39,830 nt of DNA from Stutzerimonas stutzeri (GCF_024448935.1 NZ_JAMOIE010000044.1:1-39830); one strand, 5' to 3'; shown: positions 1-8,827, counted from the first letter of the stretch. Notes: generated from the letters alone by a model not told the origin. Numbers and translations are program-made.

Positions 1-90
1 CCCACAAAAACAACACGCCCGAAATACTAATAACAACAAAGCACGCGACATCATTTAAAGGGGGAGCTTCGGCTCCCCCTAGTGCTTTCT
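1..90 (+). ncRNA. crcZ: 3' end of CrcZ-like small RNA (partial)
   Basis: CrcZ is the small RNA that sequesters Hfq/Crc and relieves carbon catabolite repression in Pseudomonas; its gene lies between cbrB and pcnB. The window starts just upstream of pcnB with an A-rich, non-coding stretch that holds two AANAANAA-type CA motifs (6-13 and 29-39), the hallmark of Hfq/Crc decoy sites. A strong hairpin with a TTCG loop follows at 59-80. The 5' part and the promoter are outside the window. The identification rests on position, CA motifs and terminator, not on an alignment. Confidence 0.7.
59..90 (+). terminator. Intrinsic terminator of the CrcZ-like RNA
   Basis: A perfect 9-bp stem (59-67 with 72-80) is closed by a TTCG tetraloop, an unusually stable loop. 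Only a weak T-rich run (86-89) follows. It separates the CA-motif RNA from pcnB. Confidence 0.75.
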
Positions 91-96
91 GGCCCC

Positions 97-212
97 AGGG
101 TCTGTTCCCGTTTCATACGCGGCCGCGCCGGAGCCTGTTTTTTCGCGAGGCAAGGCACGAGCCGTGAAGTCTGGTGGGCCAAACGAGCGGCGAGTAAACG
201 GGAACAGACCCT
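97..212. repeat. MITE-like element with 17-bp perfect terminal inverted repeats
   Basis: The 17 bases at 97-113 (AGGGTCTGTTCCCGTTT) are the exact reverse complement of 196-212. They bound an 82-bp GC-rich core with no plausible gene. Long perfect ends around a short non-coding core are typical of a non-autonomous miniature element or a paired REP (REPIN-like) unit. It sits between the CrcZ terminator and the pcnB promoter. I see no convincing target-site duplication. Whether it is mobile, and which transposase would act on it, is unknown. Confidence 0.6.
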
Positions 213-241
213 AGCAACTTTTGACACCTCTCCGCGCTTCG

Positions 242-270
242 TTCACCATCCCTGTTTCCGGTGCTAGAAT
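242..270 (+). promoter_or_regulatory. Candidate sigma-70 promoter of pcnB
   Basis: TTCACC (242-247) and TAGAAT (265-270) are 17 bp apart, and TG at 262-263 makes an extended -10. Transcription would start near 277, about 54 bases ahead of the pcnB ATG. Confidence 0.5.
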
Positions 271-330
271 CCACGCCTGTTTCGTGGCTATTCACGTCGC
301 CACCTTGTCATTTCGCCACACAGTGCTCTC

Positions 331-1728
331 ATGCTGAAAAAGCTGTTCCAGTCTTTTCGTCTTCCCCTGCGCCGGTTTCCGCATCCACGTCGCACCCCCG
401 AAATACTGTCCAGCCGGCAGCATTCGCTGCACCGCAACGATCTCAGCCGGCACGCCGTCAGTGTCGTCGAGCGGCTCCAGCATGCCGGCTACGAGGCGTA
501 TGTCGTGGGCGGATGCGTCCGCGACCTGCTGCTCGATCTGCAGCCAAAGGACTACGACGTGGCTACCAGTGCCACGCCCGAGCAAGTGCGCGCCGAGTTT
601 CGTAGTGCACGCGTCATCGGCCGTCGCTTCAAGCTGGTTCACGTGCACTTCGGCCGCGAGATCATCGAGGTCGCCACCTTCCGCGCCAATCATCCCGAAG
701 AAGACGATGATGAACCCAACCACCTGGCTTCGCGCAACGACAGCGGGCGGATTCTGCGTGACAATATTTATGGCACGCTAGAGGACGATGCGCAGCGCCG
801 CGATTTCACCATTAACGCTCTGTACTACGATCCTTCCAGCGAGCGGATCCTCGACCACACCCACGGTGTTCACGACATCCGCAACAGGCTGATCCGCCTG
901 ATTGGCGACCCGGAGCAGCGTTACCAGGAAGATCCGGTACGCATGCTGAGAGCGGTCCGCTTCGCCGCCAAGCTGGACTTCGAGATCGAAAAGCATAGCG
1001 CCGAACCGATTGCCGACCTGGCCGACCTGTTGAACGACGTGCCGTCTGCGCGCCTGTTCGATGAGATCATCAAGCTGTTCCTTAGCGGCAAAGCCGAACG
1101 CACCTTCGATTTGCTGCTTGAGTACGACCTGTTCGCACCGCTGTTTCCGGCCAGCGCCGATGCGCTGGAAGACAACCCTGAGTATGCCGGTACGCTGATC
1201 CGCAACGCCCTGGCCAATACCGACCTGCGCATCGCCCAAGGCAAGCCCGTCACCCCGGCATTCCTGTTTGCGGCCCTGCTCTGGCCGGCCTTGCCGGCGC
1301 GCGTCACCGAGGCTCAGGCGCGCGGCCTGCCGCCAATCCCGGCGATGCAGGAAGCCGCGCATGACCTCATTTGGGAACAGTGCCAGCGCACGGCCATTCC
1401 CAAGCGTTTCACCCTGCCCATGCGCGAGATCTGGGACATGCAGGAGCGCTTGCCACGCCGTCAAGGACGTCGTGCAGACCAGCTACTGGAGAACCCACGT
1501 TTTCGCGCCGGCTACGATTTTCTGCTGTTGCGAGAGAGCGCCGGCGAGCAAACCGATGGCCTTGGCGAATGGTGGACCGACTACCAGGAAGCCAGCGACA
1601 GTGAGCGCCGTACCATGATTCGTGGCCTCAGCAGCAAAGACGAGGGGAACGGTGCGCCGCGCAAACGTCGCCGAAGTAACCGTCGCAAGCGCGGCCCGAA
1701 CGAAAGCGCACCGGCATCAGCGGACTGA
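331..1728 (+). CDS. pcnB: Poly(A) polymerase I
   Basis: This enzyme adds 3' poly(A) tails to RNA and so marks transcripts for decay. The 465-residue protein has the nucleotidyltransferase signature YVVGGCVRDLLL followed by the DYDVATSA metal-binding motif (about residues 57-82). The RNA-binding domain signature RRDFTINALYY lies near residue 155. The C-terminus is a strongly basic tail (KRRRSNRRKRG), usual for PcnB and thought to bind RNA. The ATG at 331 gives an N-terminus (MLKKLFQSFR) of the Pseudomonas type, although no strong ribosome site is visible. folK starts one base after its stop, so the two are probably cotranscribed. Confidence 0.95.
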   Translation: MLKKLFQSFRLPLRRFPHPRRTPEILSSRQHSLHRNDLSRHAVSVVERLQHAGYEAYVVGGCVRDLLLDLQPKDYDVATSATPEQVRAEFRSARVIGRRFKLVHVHFGREIIEVATFRANHPEEDDDEPNHLASRNDSGRILRDNIYGTLEDDAQRRDFTINALYYDPSSERILDHTHGVHDIRNRLIRLIGDPEQRYQEDPVRMLRAVRFAAKLDFEIEKHSAEPIADLADLLNDVPSARLFDEIIKLFLSGKAERTFDLLLEYDLFAPLFPASADALEDNPEYAGTLIRNALANTDLRIAQGKPVTPAFLFAALLWPALPARVTEAQARGLPPIPAMQEAAHDLIWEQCQRTAIPKRFTLPMREIWDMQERLPRRQGRRADQLLENPRFRAGYDFLLLRESAGEQTDGLGEWWTDYQEASDSERRTMIRGLSSKDEGNGAPRKRRRSNRRKRGPNESAPASAD

Positions 1729-1729
1729 G

Positions 1730-2224
1730 ATGGAACGTGTGTACATCGGCCTCGGCAGCAATCTGGCCGAGCCGCGTCAGCAGCTGCGCGGCGCCCTGGA
1801 CGCTTTGACACGCATTCCCGACTCGCAATTGGCAGCCGTCTCCTCGCTCTATCTCAGCGACCCGCTCGGCCCTGCTGACCAGCCCCGATACAACAATGCC
1901 GTGGCGGCGCTGGATACTTCGCTGTCACCGCTTGCTCTGCTTGACGCGCTGCAAGCGATCGAGCTCGCTCAAGGGCGCGAGCGCAAAGCCGAGCGCTGGG
2001 GCCCGCGCACACTGGATCTCGATATTCTGCTGTTCGGTAATCAGCTGATCAGCGAGCCCCGCCTGACGGTTCCGCATTACCACCTGCACGCACGGGCCTT
2101 TGCACTCTACCCGCTGGCCGAGGTTGCCCCCGCCGAACTCAAGCTCGCCGATGGCCGCACGCTTGCTGAGCTGCTCGCTGCCTGCCCATTTGAAGGCCTC
2201 GAGCGGCTCGGCGACCTGCTGTAA
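1730..2224 (+). CDS. folK: 2-amino-4-hydroxy-6-hydroxymethyldihydropteridine pyrophosphokinase
   Basis: HPPK transfers pyrophosphate from ATP to hydroxymethyldihydropterin, the step before dihydropteroate synthase (folP, also in this window). The 164-residue protein has the N-terminal YIGLGSNL motif and the family signature RWGPRTLDLDILLFG (about residues 84-98). I chose the ATG at 1730, one base after the pcnB stop, because the protein then begins MERVYIGLGSN, as in the family; an upstream in-frame start would only add sequence overlapping pcnB. Confidence 0.95.
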   Translation: MERVYIGLGSNLAEPRQQLRGALDALTRIPDSQLAAVSSLYLSDPLGPADQPRYNNAVAALDTSLSPLALLDALQAIELAQGRERKAERWGPRTLDLDILLFGNQLISEPRLTVPHYHLHARAFALYPLAEVAPAELKLADGRTLAELLAACPFEGLERLGDLL

Positions 2225-2256
2225 CCACTGGGTAACAGATGTAACCTGCGGGTAAC
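2221..2256 (+). repeat. Four GTAAC direct repeats at about helical spacing
   Basis: GTAAC occurs at 2221, 2232, 2241 and 2252, giving steps of 11, 9 and 11 bp. The first copy covers the folK stop codon. The array ends just upstream of a candidate panB promoter, so it could be an operator, but no known regulator is recognised. Confidence 0.35.
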
Positions 2257-2264
2257 ACTCGCGA

Positions 2265-2296
2265 TTGACTTAGCTCGCCGCCATCAGGACTATAAG
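2265..2296 (+). promoter_or_regulatory. Candidate promoter of panB
   Basis: TTGACT (2265-2270) is followed by an AT-rich TATAAG (2291-2296). The spacing is longer than ideal (18-20 bp depending on the -10 register). It lies in the 161-bp folK-panB gap, suggesting that panBC can be transcribed separately from pcnB-folK. Confidence 0.4.
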
Positions 2297-2385
2297 CGCC
2301 CTCTGCCGGCACGCATCGAAACGGGGCAACCCTGACGCTGCGCCTGCAACCGTGATCCCCGAGAGGCTTTAGGAGGACGGCTTTC

Positions 2386-3186
2386 ATGCCAGACGTAACC
2401 CTGACCACCCTGCAAGGCCTCAAGCACAAAGGCGAGAAGATCGTCATGCTGACCTGCTATGACGCCACCTTCGCCAAGACAGCCTGCGAGGCGGGTGTCG
2501 AGATGCTGCTGATCGGCGACTCCCTGGGCATGGTCCTGCAAGGTCACGACAGCACGCTGCCGGTTTCGGTTGATGACATGGCGTACCACACGGCCTGCGT
2601 CAAACGCGGCAACCGCGGCGCCATGATCGTCGCTGATCTGCCGTTCATGGCCAACGCGACCGTCGAGCAGACGCTGAACACCTCATCGACCTTGATGAAG
2701 GCCGGCGCCCACATGATCAAGGTCGAGGGCGCGGCCTGGCTGGCCGAGTCCATTCGCCTGCTGGCCCAGCGTGGAATCCCGGTTTGCGCACACATGGGCC
2801 TCACCCCGCAGGCGGTCAACATCTTTGGGGGGTACAAGGTGCAGGGGCGCGAGGAAGCGCAGGCGCAACAGATGATTGCCGACGCCAAGGCGCTTGAGGA
2901 TGCTGGCGCGGCCATGCTGCTGCTCGAATGTGTCCCGAGCGAGCTGGCTGCGAGGATCACACGGGCGGTTACGGTTCCGGTCATCGGTATCGGTGCGGGC
3001 AGCGACACGGACGGCCAGGTACTGGTTCTGCACGACATGCTCGGTCTCTCGCTGACCGGCCGAGCGCCAAGGTTCGTCAAGAACTTCATGCGTGAGCATG
3101 GCGATATACCGACGGCCATTGCCGCTTACGTCCAGGCAGTCAAGTCCGTTGAGTTTCCTGCAGCCGAACATGGGTTCTCCGCATGA
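2386..3186 (+). CDS. panB: 3-methyl-2-oxobutanoate hydroxymethyltransferase
   Basis: PanB makes ketopantoate from alpha-ketoisovalerate and methylene-tetrahydrofolate, the first committed step of pantothenate (and thus coenzyme A) synthesis. The 266-residue protein carries [10 protein letters not shown] near the start, the metal-binding GDSLGMV segment (about residue 45) and [11 protein letters not shown] near residue 180, all typical of the family. A good ribosome site (AGGAGG, 2371-2376) precedes the ATG. Its stop overlaps the panC start by four bases (ATGA), implying translational coupling. Confidence 0.97.
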   Translation: MPDVTLTTLQGLKHKGEKIVMLTCYDATFAKTACEAGVEMLLIGDSLGMVLQGHDSTLPVSVDDMAYHTACVKRGNRGAMIVADLPFMANATVEQTLNTSSTLMKAGAHMIKVEGAAWLAESIRLLAQRGIPVCAHMGLTPQAVNIFGGYKVQGREEAQAQQMIADAKALEDAGAAMLLLECVPSELAARITRAVTVPVIGIGAGSDTDGQVLVLHDMLGLSLTGRAPRFVKNFMREHGDIPTAIAAYVQAVKSVEFPAAEHGFSA

Positions 3187-4049
3187 ACGTGGTGAAAACC
3201 GTTGCCGATCTGCGCGCCGCGGTGGCCCGCGCGCGGGGCGAAGGCAAGCGCATCGGCTTCGTGCCGACCATGGGCAACCTGCATGCCGGCCATCTCGCGC
3301 TGGTCAAGAAGGCCGGCCAGCGTGCCGACTTCGTGGTTGCCAGCATCTTCGTCAATCCGCTGCAGTTCAGCCCCAACGAAGACCTCGCCAGCTATCCACG
3401 TACGCTTGCGGCCGACCAGGACAAGCTGTTCGAGGCCGGCTGCCACCTGCTGTTCGCCCCCAGCGTCGAGGAGATGTACCCGCACGGCCAGGCGCTGCAG
3501 ACCATCGTTCGGGTACCGGGCGTGTCCGAGGGGCTCTGTGGCGGCAGCCGTCCAGGGCACTTCGACGGCGTTGCGACCGTGGTGAGCAAGCTGTTTAACA
3601 TGGTGCTGCCGGACCTTGCAGTGTTCGGCCAGAAGGATTTCCAGCAACTGGCGGTTATCCGCACCATGGTCCGCGACCTGAACATGCCCGTGCAGATCAT
3701 TGGCGAACCCATCGTGCGGGCTGACGATGGCCTCGCACTGTCTTCGCGCAACGGTTACCTCAGCGCCGACGAGCGCGCAACCGCTCCCGTACTTCACCAT
3801 ACGCTGCAACAGCTGGCGGCCGCCCTGCGCAACGGAGAACGTGACTACCCCGCCCTGCTCGCATCCGCTCATCAGGCACTGCAGGCTGCCGGCTTGCGGC
3901 CCGACTACCTGGAGATCCGCAACGCCGCGGACCTGCAACCGGTCAAGCCAGACAGCCAGGAAGTCGTAATCCTCGCCGCAGCGTTCCTGGGCAAGACTCG
4001 GTTGCTGGATAACCTGCTGGTCGAGATCGCTCCGCCAGTGGACTGCTAA
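3183..4049 (+). CDS. panC: Pantoate--beta-alanine ligase
   Basis: PanC condenses pantoate with beta-alanine using ATP to give pantothenate. The 288-residue protein has [15 protein letters not shown] (about residues 29-43) with the HxGH nucleotide-binding motif of this adenylate-forming superfamily, FGQKDFQQL near residue 150, and SSRNGYLS near residue 187, which corresponds to the KMSKS-type loop. Its length is normal. The gene overlaps panB by four bases. panD, which supplies the beta-alanine, follows after 99 bases. Confidence 0.97.
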   Translation: MNVVKTVADLRAAVARARGEGKRIGFVPTMGNLHAGHLALVKKAGQRADFVVASIFVNPLQFSPNEDLASYPRTLAADQDKLFEAGCHLLFAPSVEEMYPHGQALQTIVRVPGVSEGLCGGSRPGHFDGVATVVSKLFNMVLPDLAVFGQKDFQQLAVIRTMVRDLNMPVQIIGEPIVRADDGLALSSRNGYLSADERATAPVLHHTLQQLAAALRNGERDYPALLASAHQALQAAGLRPDYLEIRNAADLQPVKPDSQEVVILAAAFLGKTRLLDNLLVEIAPPVDC

Positions 4050-4148
4050 CGGCCGATCATCGGCATAACCCAGCTCGGCCCTCGGTCTTGAACCGGCCTG
4101 AGGGTTCGGGCACACTCTGCGCCGCTTGCGCCCCCGGAGGACCCCGCC

Positions 4149-4529
4149 ATGCACGCCATCATGCTCAAGGCCAAACTGCACCGCGCCCAGGTGACCCATT
4201 CGGTGCTGGATTACGAAGGCTCCTGCGCCATCGACGGTGACTGGCTGGACCTCGCCGGCATCCGCGAATATGAGCAGATCCAGATCTATAACGTCGACAA
4301 CGGCGAGCGCTTCACGACCTATGCCATCCGCGGCGAAGAAGGCTCGAAGATCATTTCCGTCAACGGCGCCGCCGCACACAAGGCTGGCGTTGGTCATCGG
4401 GTGATTATCTGTGCCTATGCCCACTACAGCGAAGCCGAACTGGCCAGCTTCAAACCACACGTTCTGTATATGGGCGCTGATGGGGATCTCAGTCACACCA
4501 GCAACGCGATTCCAGTTCAGATCGCCTGA
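4149..4529 (+). CDS. panD: Aspartate 1-decarboxylase proenzyme
   Basis: PanD decarboxylates aspartate to beta-alanine, the PanC substrate. The 126-residue proenzyme self-cleaves between Gly24 and Ser25 to create the pyruvoyl cofactor; both residues are present ([10 protein letters not shown]). The family segment [16 protein letters not shown] (about residues 72-87) is intact. A ribosome site (CGGAGGA) lies eight bases before the ATG. A strong terminator follows, closing the pan cluster. The 4050-4148 gap shows only a weak hairpin. Confidence 0.97.
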   Translation: MHAIMLKAKLHRAQVTHSVLDYEGSCAIDGDWLDLAGIREYEQIQIYNVDNGERFTTYAIRGEEGSKIISVNGAAAHKAGVGHRVIICAYAHYSEAELASFKPHVLYMGADGDLSHTSNAIPVQIA

Positions 4530-4548
4530 TTCACCATCGGCTGTTCGG

Positions 4549-4582
4549 AAGCCCGCATCGCCAAGCGTGACGCGGGCTTTTT
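4549..4582 (+). terminator. Intrinsic terminator after panD
   Basis: AAGCCCGC (4549-4556) pairs with GCGGGCTT (4572-4579), and a T run continues to 4582. It lies 20 bases after the panD stop. Confidence 0.85.
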
Positions 4583-4858
4583 ATGCAAAGGGTTTCCCCT
4601 GGCGGCGGAAATCTGCAATGGTCGCCTTGTCCTGGCCGCTATCGGTATCCTGTGCGCAACGCTTCGGAACGCCGCGCGTTTTTGCCAGTCAGACCAGTCT
4701 CGACGGTGCAGGATGCGTCGCCTCCGTAGCGGTCCAGCCGCAGCGGAACGCGCCTGTCAGATCCAGGTCGAAGCCAGCGTGCCAGCATGATCGAATGACT
4801 GTCCGAACGAATCGCAGAGCCGCAGACAGTCCGCCAAAGCAAAGGAAGCCGCACAACC
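4583..4858 (+). other. Gene-free stretch upstream of pgi
   Basis: This 276-base gap between the panD terminator and pgi must carry the pgi promoter and leader. I see no confident -35/-10 pair and no repeat. A purine-rich ribosome site (AAAGGAAG) lies shortly before the pgi ATG. Confidence 0.5.
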
Positions 4859-6523
4859 ATGAGTTACTACCAGCACCCCCTCGATGCCACCGGCCTGCCA
4901 TCCTGGAAGGCCTTGGAAGACCACCGCCTGACCATGCAGAACTTCAGCATGCGCGAAGCGTTCAAAGCCGACCCGACACGCTTCGAGGACTTGTCGGTTT
5001 CGTGCTGCGGCCTGTTTCTCGATTACTCGAAAAACCTGATCACACCCGAAACCCGCACGCTGCTGGTGAACCTGGCCCGCGAGGCCGGCGTCGAGCAGGC
5101 CGCCCACGCGATGTTCGAAGGCGAGCGGATCAACGCCTCGGAGAATCGTCCGGTTTTGCACACCGCCCTGCGCCGGCCGATGGGCGAATCGGTGATGGTC
5201 GACGGCAAGAACATCATGCGCGACGTGCACACCGCTTTGGCGCAGATGACCGATATCGTCACTCGCATCCACAATAACCTCTGGCGCGGCTTCAGCGACA
5301 AGACCATCACCGACGTGGTCAACATCGGTATCGGCGGCTCGTTCCTTGGCCCGCAACTGGTGTCCGAAGCCCTGTTGCCGTTCAGCCAGCACGGCGTGCG
5401 CACGCACTATCTGGCCAATATCGACGGCAGCGAGTTCCGCGAAGTGACCGCCAAGCTGAACGTCGAGACCACGCTGTTCATCATTTCCAGCAAGACCTTC
5501 GGCACCCTCGAAACGTTGAAGAACGCCCAGGCCGCGCGTAACTGGTACCTGGGCAAGGGCGGCACCGAAGAGAAGCTCTATCGCCACTTCATCGCGGTGA
5601 CCAGCAACAAGCAGGCCGCGGTCGAATTCGGTATTCGCGAGAAGAACATCTTCCCGATGTGGGACTGGGTCGGCGGCCGCTATTCGCTGTGGTCGGCAAT
5701 CGGCCTACCCATCGCCCTGGCCATCGGCATGTCCAACTTCAAGGACTTGCTCTCCGGCGCCTATAGCATGGATCAGCATTTCCTCAACGAGCCGTTCGAA
5801 AGCAACATGCCGGTGCTGCTGGCGATGCTGGGCGTCTGGTATCACAACTTCTGGGGTGCGCAGAGCTATGCCTTCCTGCCCTATGACCACTATCTGCGCA
5901 ACTTCGTCAAACATCTGCAGCAGATGGATATGGAATCCAACGGCAAGAGCGTGCGCCAGGATGGCACGCCGGTCTCCTGCACCACCGGCCCGGTAATCTG
6001 GGGCGGCGTCGGCGCCAATGGCCAGCACGCTTACCACCAGTTGCTGCACCAGGGCACGCCGCTGATTCCGGCCGACTTCATCGTGCCGGTGGTCAGTCAC
6101 AATCCGGTTGCCGATCACCATGAGTGGCTCTACGCCAACTGCCTGTCACAGAGCCAGGCGCTGATGCGCGGCAAGACGCGCGAAGAGGCCGAAGCCGAGC
6201 TGCGAGCAACGGGCATGAGCGAAGCCGAAGTCGAGCGGCTGGCGCCGCACAAGGTCATTCCGGGCAATCGACCGAGCAACACTCTGGTGGTGGAAACCAT
6301 CAGCCCCGGCCGCCTCGGTGCGCTGATCGCGCTCTATGAGCACAAGGTGTTCGTCCAGGGTGTGATCTGGGGAATCAACTCCTTCGACCAGTGGGGCGTG
6401 GAGCTCGGCAAGGACCTGGGCAAGGCCGTCTACGGGCAGATGACCCGGTTCGATGCGCAGCCCGCCGAAGACGCCTCGACCCAAGGGTTGATCGATTTCT
6501 TCCGCGGCCGCCATCGCGGCTGA
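4859..6523 (+). CDS. pgi: Glucose-6-phosphate isomerase
   Basis: Pgi interconverts glucose-6-phosphate and fructose-6-phosphate; in pseudomonads, which use the Entner-Doudoroff route, it serves mainly in gluconeogenesis and exopolysaccharide supply. The 554-residue length is normal. Visible landmarks are [13 protein letters not shown] (about residue 155), [13 protein letters not shown], the signature [18 protein letters not shown] (about residue 270), and [18 protein letters not shown] near residue 505. The gene has its own upstream gap and a terminator-like hairpin downstream, so it is probably monocistronic. Confidence 0.97.
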   Translation: MSYYQHPLDATGLPSWKALEDHRLTMQNFSMREAFKADPTRFEDLSVSCCGLFLDYSKNLITPETRTLLVNLAREAGVEQAAHAMFEGERINASENRPVLHTALRRPMGESVMVDGKNIMRDVHTALAQMTDIVTRIHNNLWRGFSDKTITDVVNIGIGGSFLGPQLVSEALLPFSQHGVRTHYLANIDGSEFREVTAKLNVETTLFIISSKTFGTLETLKNAQAARNWYLGKGGTEEKLYRHFIAVTSNKQAAVEFGIREKNIFPMWDWVGGRYSLWSAIGLPIALAIGMSNFKDLLSGAYSMDQHFLNEPFESNMPVLLAMLGVWYHNFWGAQSYAFLPYDHYLRNFVKHLQQMDMESNGKSVRQDGTPVSCTTGPVIWGGVGANGQHAYHQLLHQGTPLIPADFIVPVVSHNPVADHHEWLYANCLSQSQALMRGKTREEAEAELRATGMSEAEVERLAPHKVIPGNRPSNTLVVETISPGRLGALIALYEHKVFVQGVIWGINSFDQWGVELGKDLGKAVYGQMTRFDAQPAEDASTQGLIDFFRGRHRG

Positions 6524-6534
6524 TCGATGCGCAA

Positions 6535-6564
6535 CAGCGGACAGCGCCTGACCGCTGTCCGCTG
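6535..6564 (+). terminator. Terminator-like hairpin after pgi
   Basis: An 11-bp perfect stem (6535-6545 with 6554-6564) with an 8-base loop starts 11 bases after the pgi stop. No T run follows, so it may stabilise or process the 3' end rather than terminate transcription. Confidence 0.55.
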
Positions 6565-6681
6565 CTCCATCCTCAGCAGTCTCACAGACACGCCTTCGAC
6601 GCCACGCTGATCGACTGGGCCTGGGTAACGCCTGGACATCAGGTAAGATTCGGCTTCCCAGCCCAGCCAGATGTTGCCCTT

Positions 6682-7557
6682 TTGGAACTGATCCGCCGTC
6701 ATATCGAATCGCAGGTGCTCAGCCTCACCGGGCTGGCCATCGGCGGTGTCGATTACGAAAACCCGCCGGGTGACCCCGGCCTGTTCGGCCCGGATTCGGT
6801 CTGCTGGCGCGTGCACGGCGACTTTACCTCGATGCTAGTCGGCGGCATTTGCGCCCTGCTGCTGCAAGCCCTGCATCCGCTTGCGCTCGCCGGCGTCTGG
6901 GATCACTCGAATTTCCGCGAAGATCTGCTCGGCCGACTGCGTCGCACCGGCCAGTTCATCTCGGCGACCACCTTTGGTAGCCAGGCCGATGCGCAGCGGC
7001 TGATTGAACGGGTCCGGGCGATTCACCTGAAGGTGACCGGCCACGCGCCCGACGGCCGCCCGTACGCCGCGTACGACCCGGACCTGCTGACCTGGGTACA
7101 TGTCGCCGAAGTCAGCAGCTTTCTCAAGGCGCACCTGCGCTACCTCAACCCGGCATTGCCAGGTCGGGAACAGGACCGCTACTACGCCGAGGTCGCACGT
7201 ATTGCCGAAGCACTCGGCGCTCGCAAGGTACCGCGCTCACGGCAGCAGATAGAGGACTATTTCGCGGCGATCCGGCAACAACTGCGTTGTGACGAGCGCT
7301 CACGGGAAATCGTACGCATCCTGTTCGAAGCGCCCGCTCCGAGTCGTCTCGCCAAGCCGTTCGGCGCCTTGATGATGCGCGCCGGTGTCGACCTGTTGCC
7401 GGACTGGGCCAGCGATATGCTCGGTCTCAGCCAGTCCGACCGCGAACGGCAACTGATTCGGATAGCAGTAAGGCGAACCGCCCCGGTGCTGCGCTGGGCC
7501 GTACGCAGCGGCTCGGTGCATCGGGCACGACGCCGCATGGGCCTGCCCATACGCTAG
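6682..7557 (+). CDS. DUF2236 (MpaB-type oxygenase-like) protein
   Basis: This is a member of the DUF2236 family, which includes fungal MpaB and relatives of the heme rubber oxygenase Lcp; the substrate is unknown in pseudomonads. Family landmarks are LLLQALHPLALAGVWDHSNFRED, the histidine region thought to ligate heme, and LLTWVHVAEVSSFL. I place the start at the TTG at 6682, giving 291 residues beginning (M)ELIRRHIESQ. There is no in-frame ATG near the conserved beginning, and longer versions run into pgi. No clear ribosome site supports this start. Biochemical function is unassigned. Confidence 0.75.
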   Translation: MELIRRHIESQVLSLTGLAIGGVDYENPPGDPGLFGPDSVCWRVHGDFTSMLVGGICALLLQALHPLALAGVWDHSNFREDLLGRLRRTGQFISATTFGSQADAQRLIERVRAIHLKVTGHAPDGRPYAAYDPDLLTWVHVAEVSSFLKAHLRYLNPALPGREQDRYYAEVARIAEALGARKVPRSRQQIEDYFAAIRQQLRCDERSREIVRILFEAPAPSRLAKPFGALMMRAGVDLLPDWASDMLGLSQSDRERQLIRIAVRRTAPVLRWAVRSGSVHRARRRMGLPIR

Positions 7558-7568
7558 CGTATGGGCAG
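7543..7568. terminator. 26-bp perfect palindrome over the DUF2236 stop codon
   Basis: Positions 7543-7568 are fully self-complementary and centred on the TAG stop (7555-7557). A pyrimidine-rich but T-poor stretch follows. It may be a terminator or a protein-binding dyad. Confidence 0.5.
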
Positions 7569-7810
7569 CTTCCCTTCCGCACCTGGAGCCGCCTTCAGGC
7601 CTGTGCCAACATGAGCGTTCCGCGGGAGCCTGCATCTTCTTGAGGTTCAAGATCATGCAAGACGTCGTCAGCGTCGCCGCCGCTTGCACTGCTGTCGGCA
7701 ACTTTCAGGGCGTCGCGCTGGCAATCGAACGCTGACCGACAGGCAGCCTGCCGGCCCATTACCGGCAATTTCCGATAAACTGCGCGGCCCTCTTTCCCGA
7801 GTCGCCGCGC

Positions 7811-8827
7811 ATGCCCTCTCTCGAACAGGCGCTGCGTGCCGCCTGCCTCAATCGCGAAGCACTGCTCTCCGAACTGCACCACCGGGCCACCGACTGCTAT
7901 CGGTTGTTCCATGGCAGTCAGGAGGGCTCGCCCGGGCTCACCGTCGACCGTTACGGCCCGCTGCTACTGGTACAGAGCTTCCATCAGCCGCTTGAACGTG
8001 ACGCCCTGCTGACCCTGCATGAGCAGATATGCACCGAGCTCGACCGGCCCTTGGCACTCGTCTACAACGATCGCTCCGAAGGCAACTCGCGTATCGACCG
8101 CAGCGATCCGGTATACCGCGCAGCACCTTCGGCACTGGAAGACCTGATCGGTCACGAATGGGGGCTGAACTACCGCATCCGTGCACGCCATGGCGGCCAG
8201 GACCCGCTGCTGTTCCTGGACCTGCGCAATGTACGCGGCTGGGTCAAGGCCAACAGTGCCGGCAAGTCGGTGCTCAACCTCTTCGCCTATACCTGCGGGG
8301 TCGGTCTTTGCGCCGCTGCTGGCGGTGCTCGTGAGGTTTGCAATCTGGATTTCGCCGAAAGCAACCTCGCGGTCGGCCGCGAGAACGGCGCGCTGAATCC
8401 TGGGCTGGCCCCGATGCAGTTCATTCAGTCGGATTACTTTCCCGCGATCCGCCAGCTCGCCGACATGCCGATTCTGCAGCGACGCGGCCGTCCACTGCCT
8501 GACTACCCGCGCCTGTCACCGAAGCAGTTCGATCTGGTGTTGCTCGACCCGCCCGCCTGGTCGAAGAGCGCGTTCGGAACCGTCGACCTGCTGCGCGACT
8601 ACCAGAGCCTGCTCAAACCCGCCCTACTCGCGACTGCCGAGAGCGGCGTTCTCATCTGCTGCAACAACCTGGCAAAGGTCGATCTCGACGACTGGCGAGA
8701 TCAGGTCTTGCGCTGCGCAACCAAGGCTGGTCGGCCGGTTCAGGACTGCCAGGCACTGCCACCGGCCGCCGACTTCCCTTCAACGGACGGCAAGCCACCG
8801 CTCAAGGTGCTGATGCTCCAGTTGTGA
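7811..8827 (+). CDS. Class I SAM-dependent methyltransferase (RlmI/RlmK-like)
   Basis: This protein of 338 residues has a Rossmann methyltransferase core. The SAM motif is LNLFAYTCGVGLCAA (about residue 155), with acidic motif II (CNLDFAES). The catalytic-loop motif is FDLVLLDPPAWSKSAFG (about residue 238), as in the RlmI/RlmK family of 23S rRNA cytosine/guanine methyltransferases. The N-terminal part resembles the EEHUD-like domain of that family, but no PUA domain is evident. The target is probably rRNA, but this is inferred. The start at 7811 follows a -10-like TAAACT. The 7558-7810 gap upstream also holds a small hairpin (7749-7767). Confidence 0.85.
   Translation: MPSLEQALRAACLNREALLSELHHRATDCYRLFHGSQEGSPGLTVDRYGPLLLVQSFHQPLERDALLTLHEQICTELDRPLALVYNDRSEGNSRIDRSDPVYRAAPSALEDLIGHEWGLNYRIRARHGGQDPLLFLDLRNVRGWVKANSAGKSVLNLFAYTCGVGLCAAAGGAREVCNLDFAESNLAVGRENGALNPGLAPMQFIQSDYFPAIRQLADMPILQRRGRPLPDYPRLSPKQFDLVLLDPPAWSKSAFGTVDLLRDYQSLLKPALLATAESGVLICCNNLAKVDLDDWRDQVLRCATKAGRPVQDCQALPPAADFPSTDGKPPLKVLMLQL

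Noticed and set aside
97..212. Complete insertion sequence
   Set aside because: At 116 bp it is far too short to encode a transposase; it is at most a non-autonomous element.
2318..2365. Riboswitch in the panB leader
   Set aside because: A CGGGG/CCCCG closing stem is possible, but the interior matches no riboswitch I know and pairs poorly.
3126..4496. 456-codon antisense frame over panC and panD
   Set aside because: It is a shadow of well-identified genes with no family resemblance or ribosome site.
7300..7912. Minus-strand frames in the 7558-7810 gap
   Set aside because: They run deep into flanking genes and show no signal peptide, domain or ribosome site.
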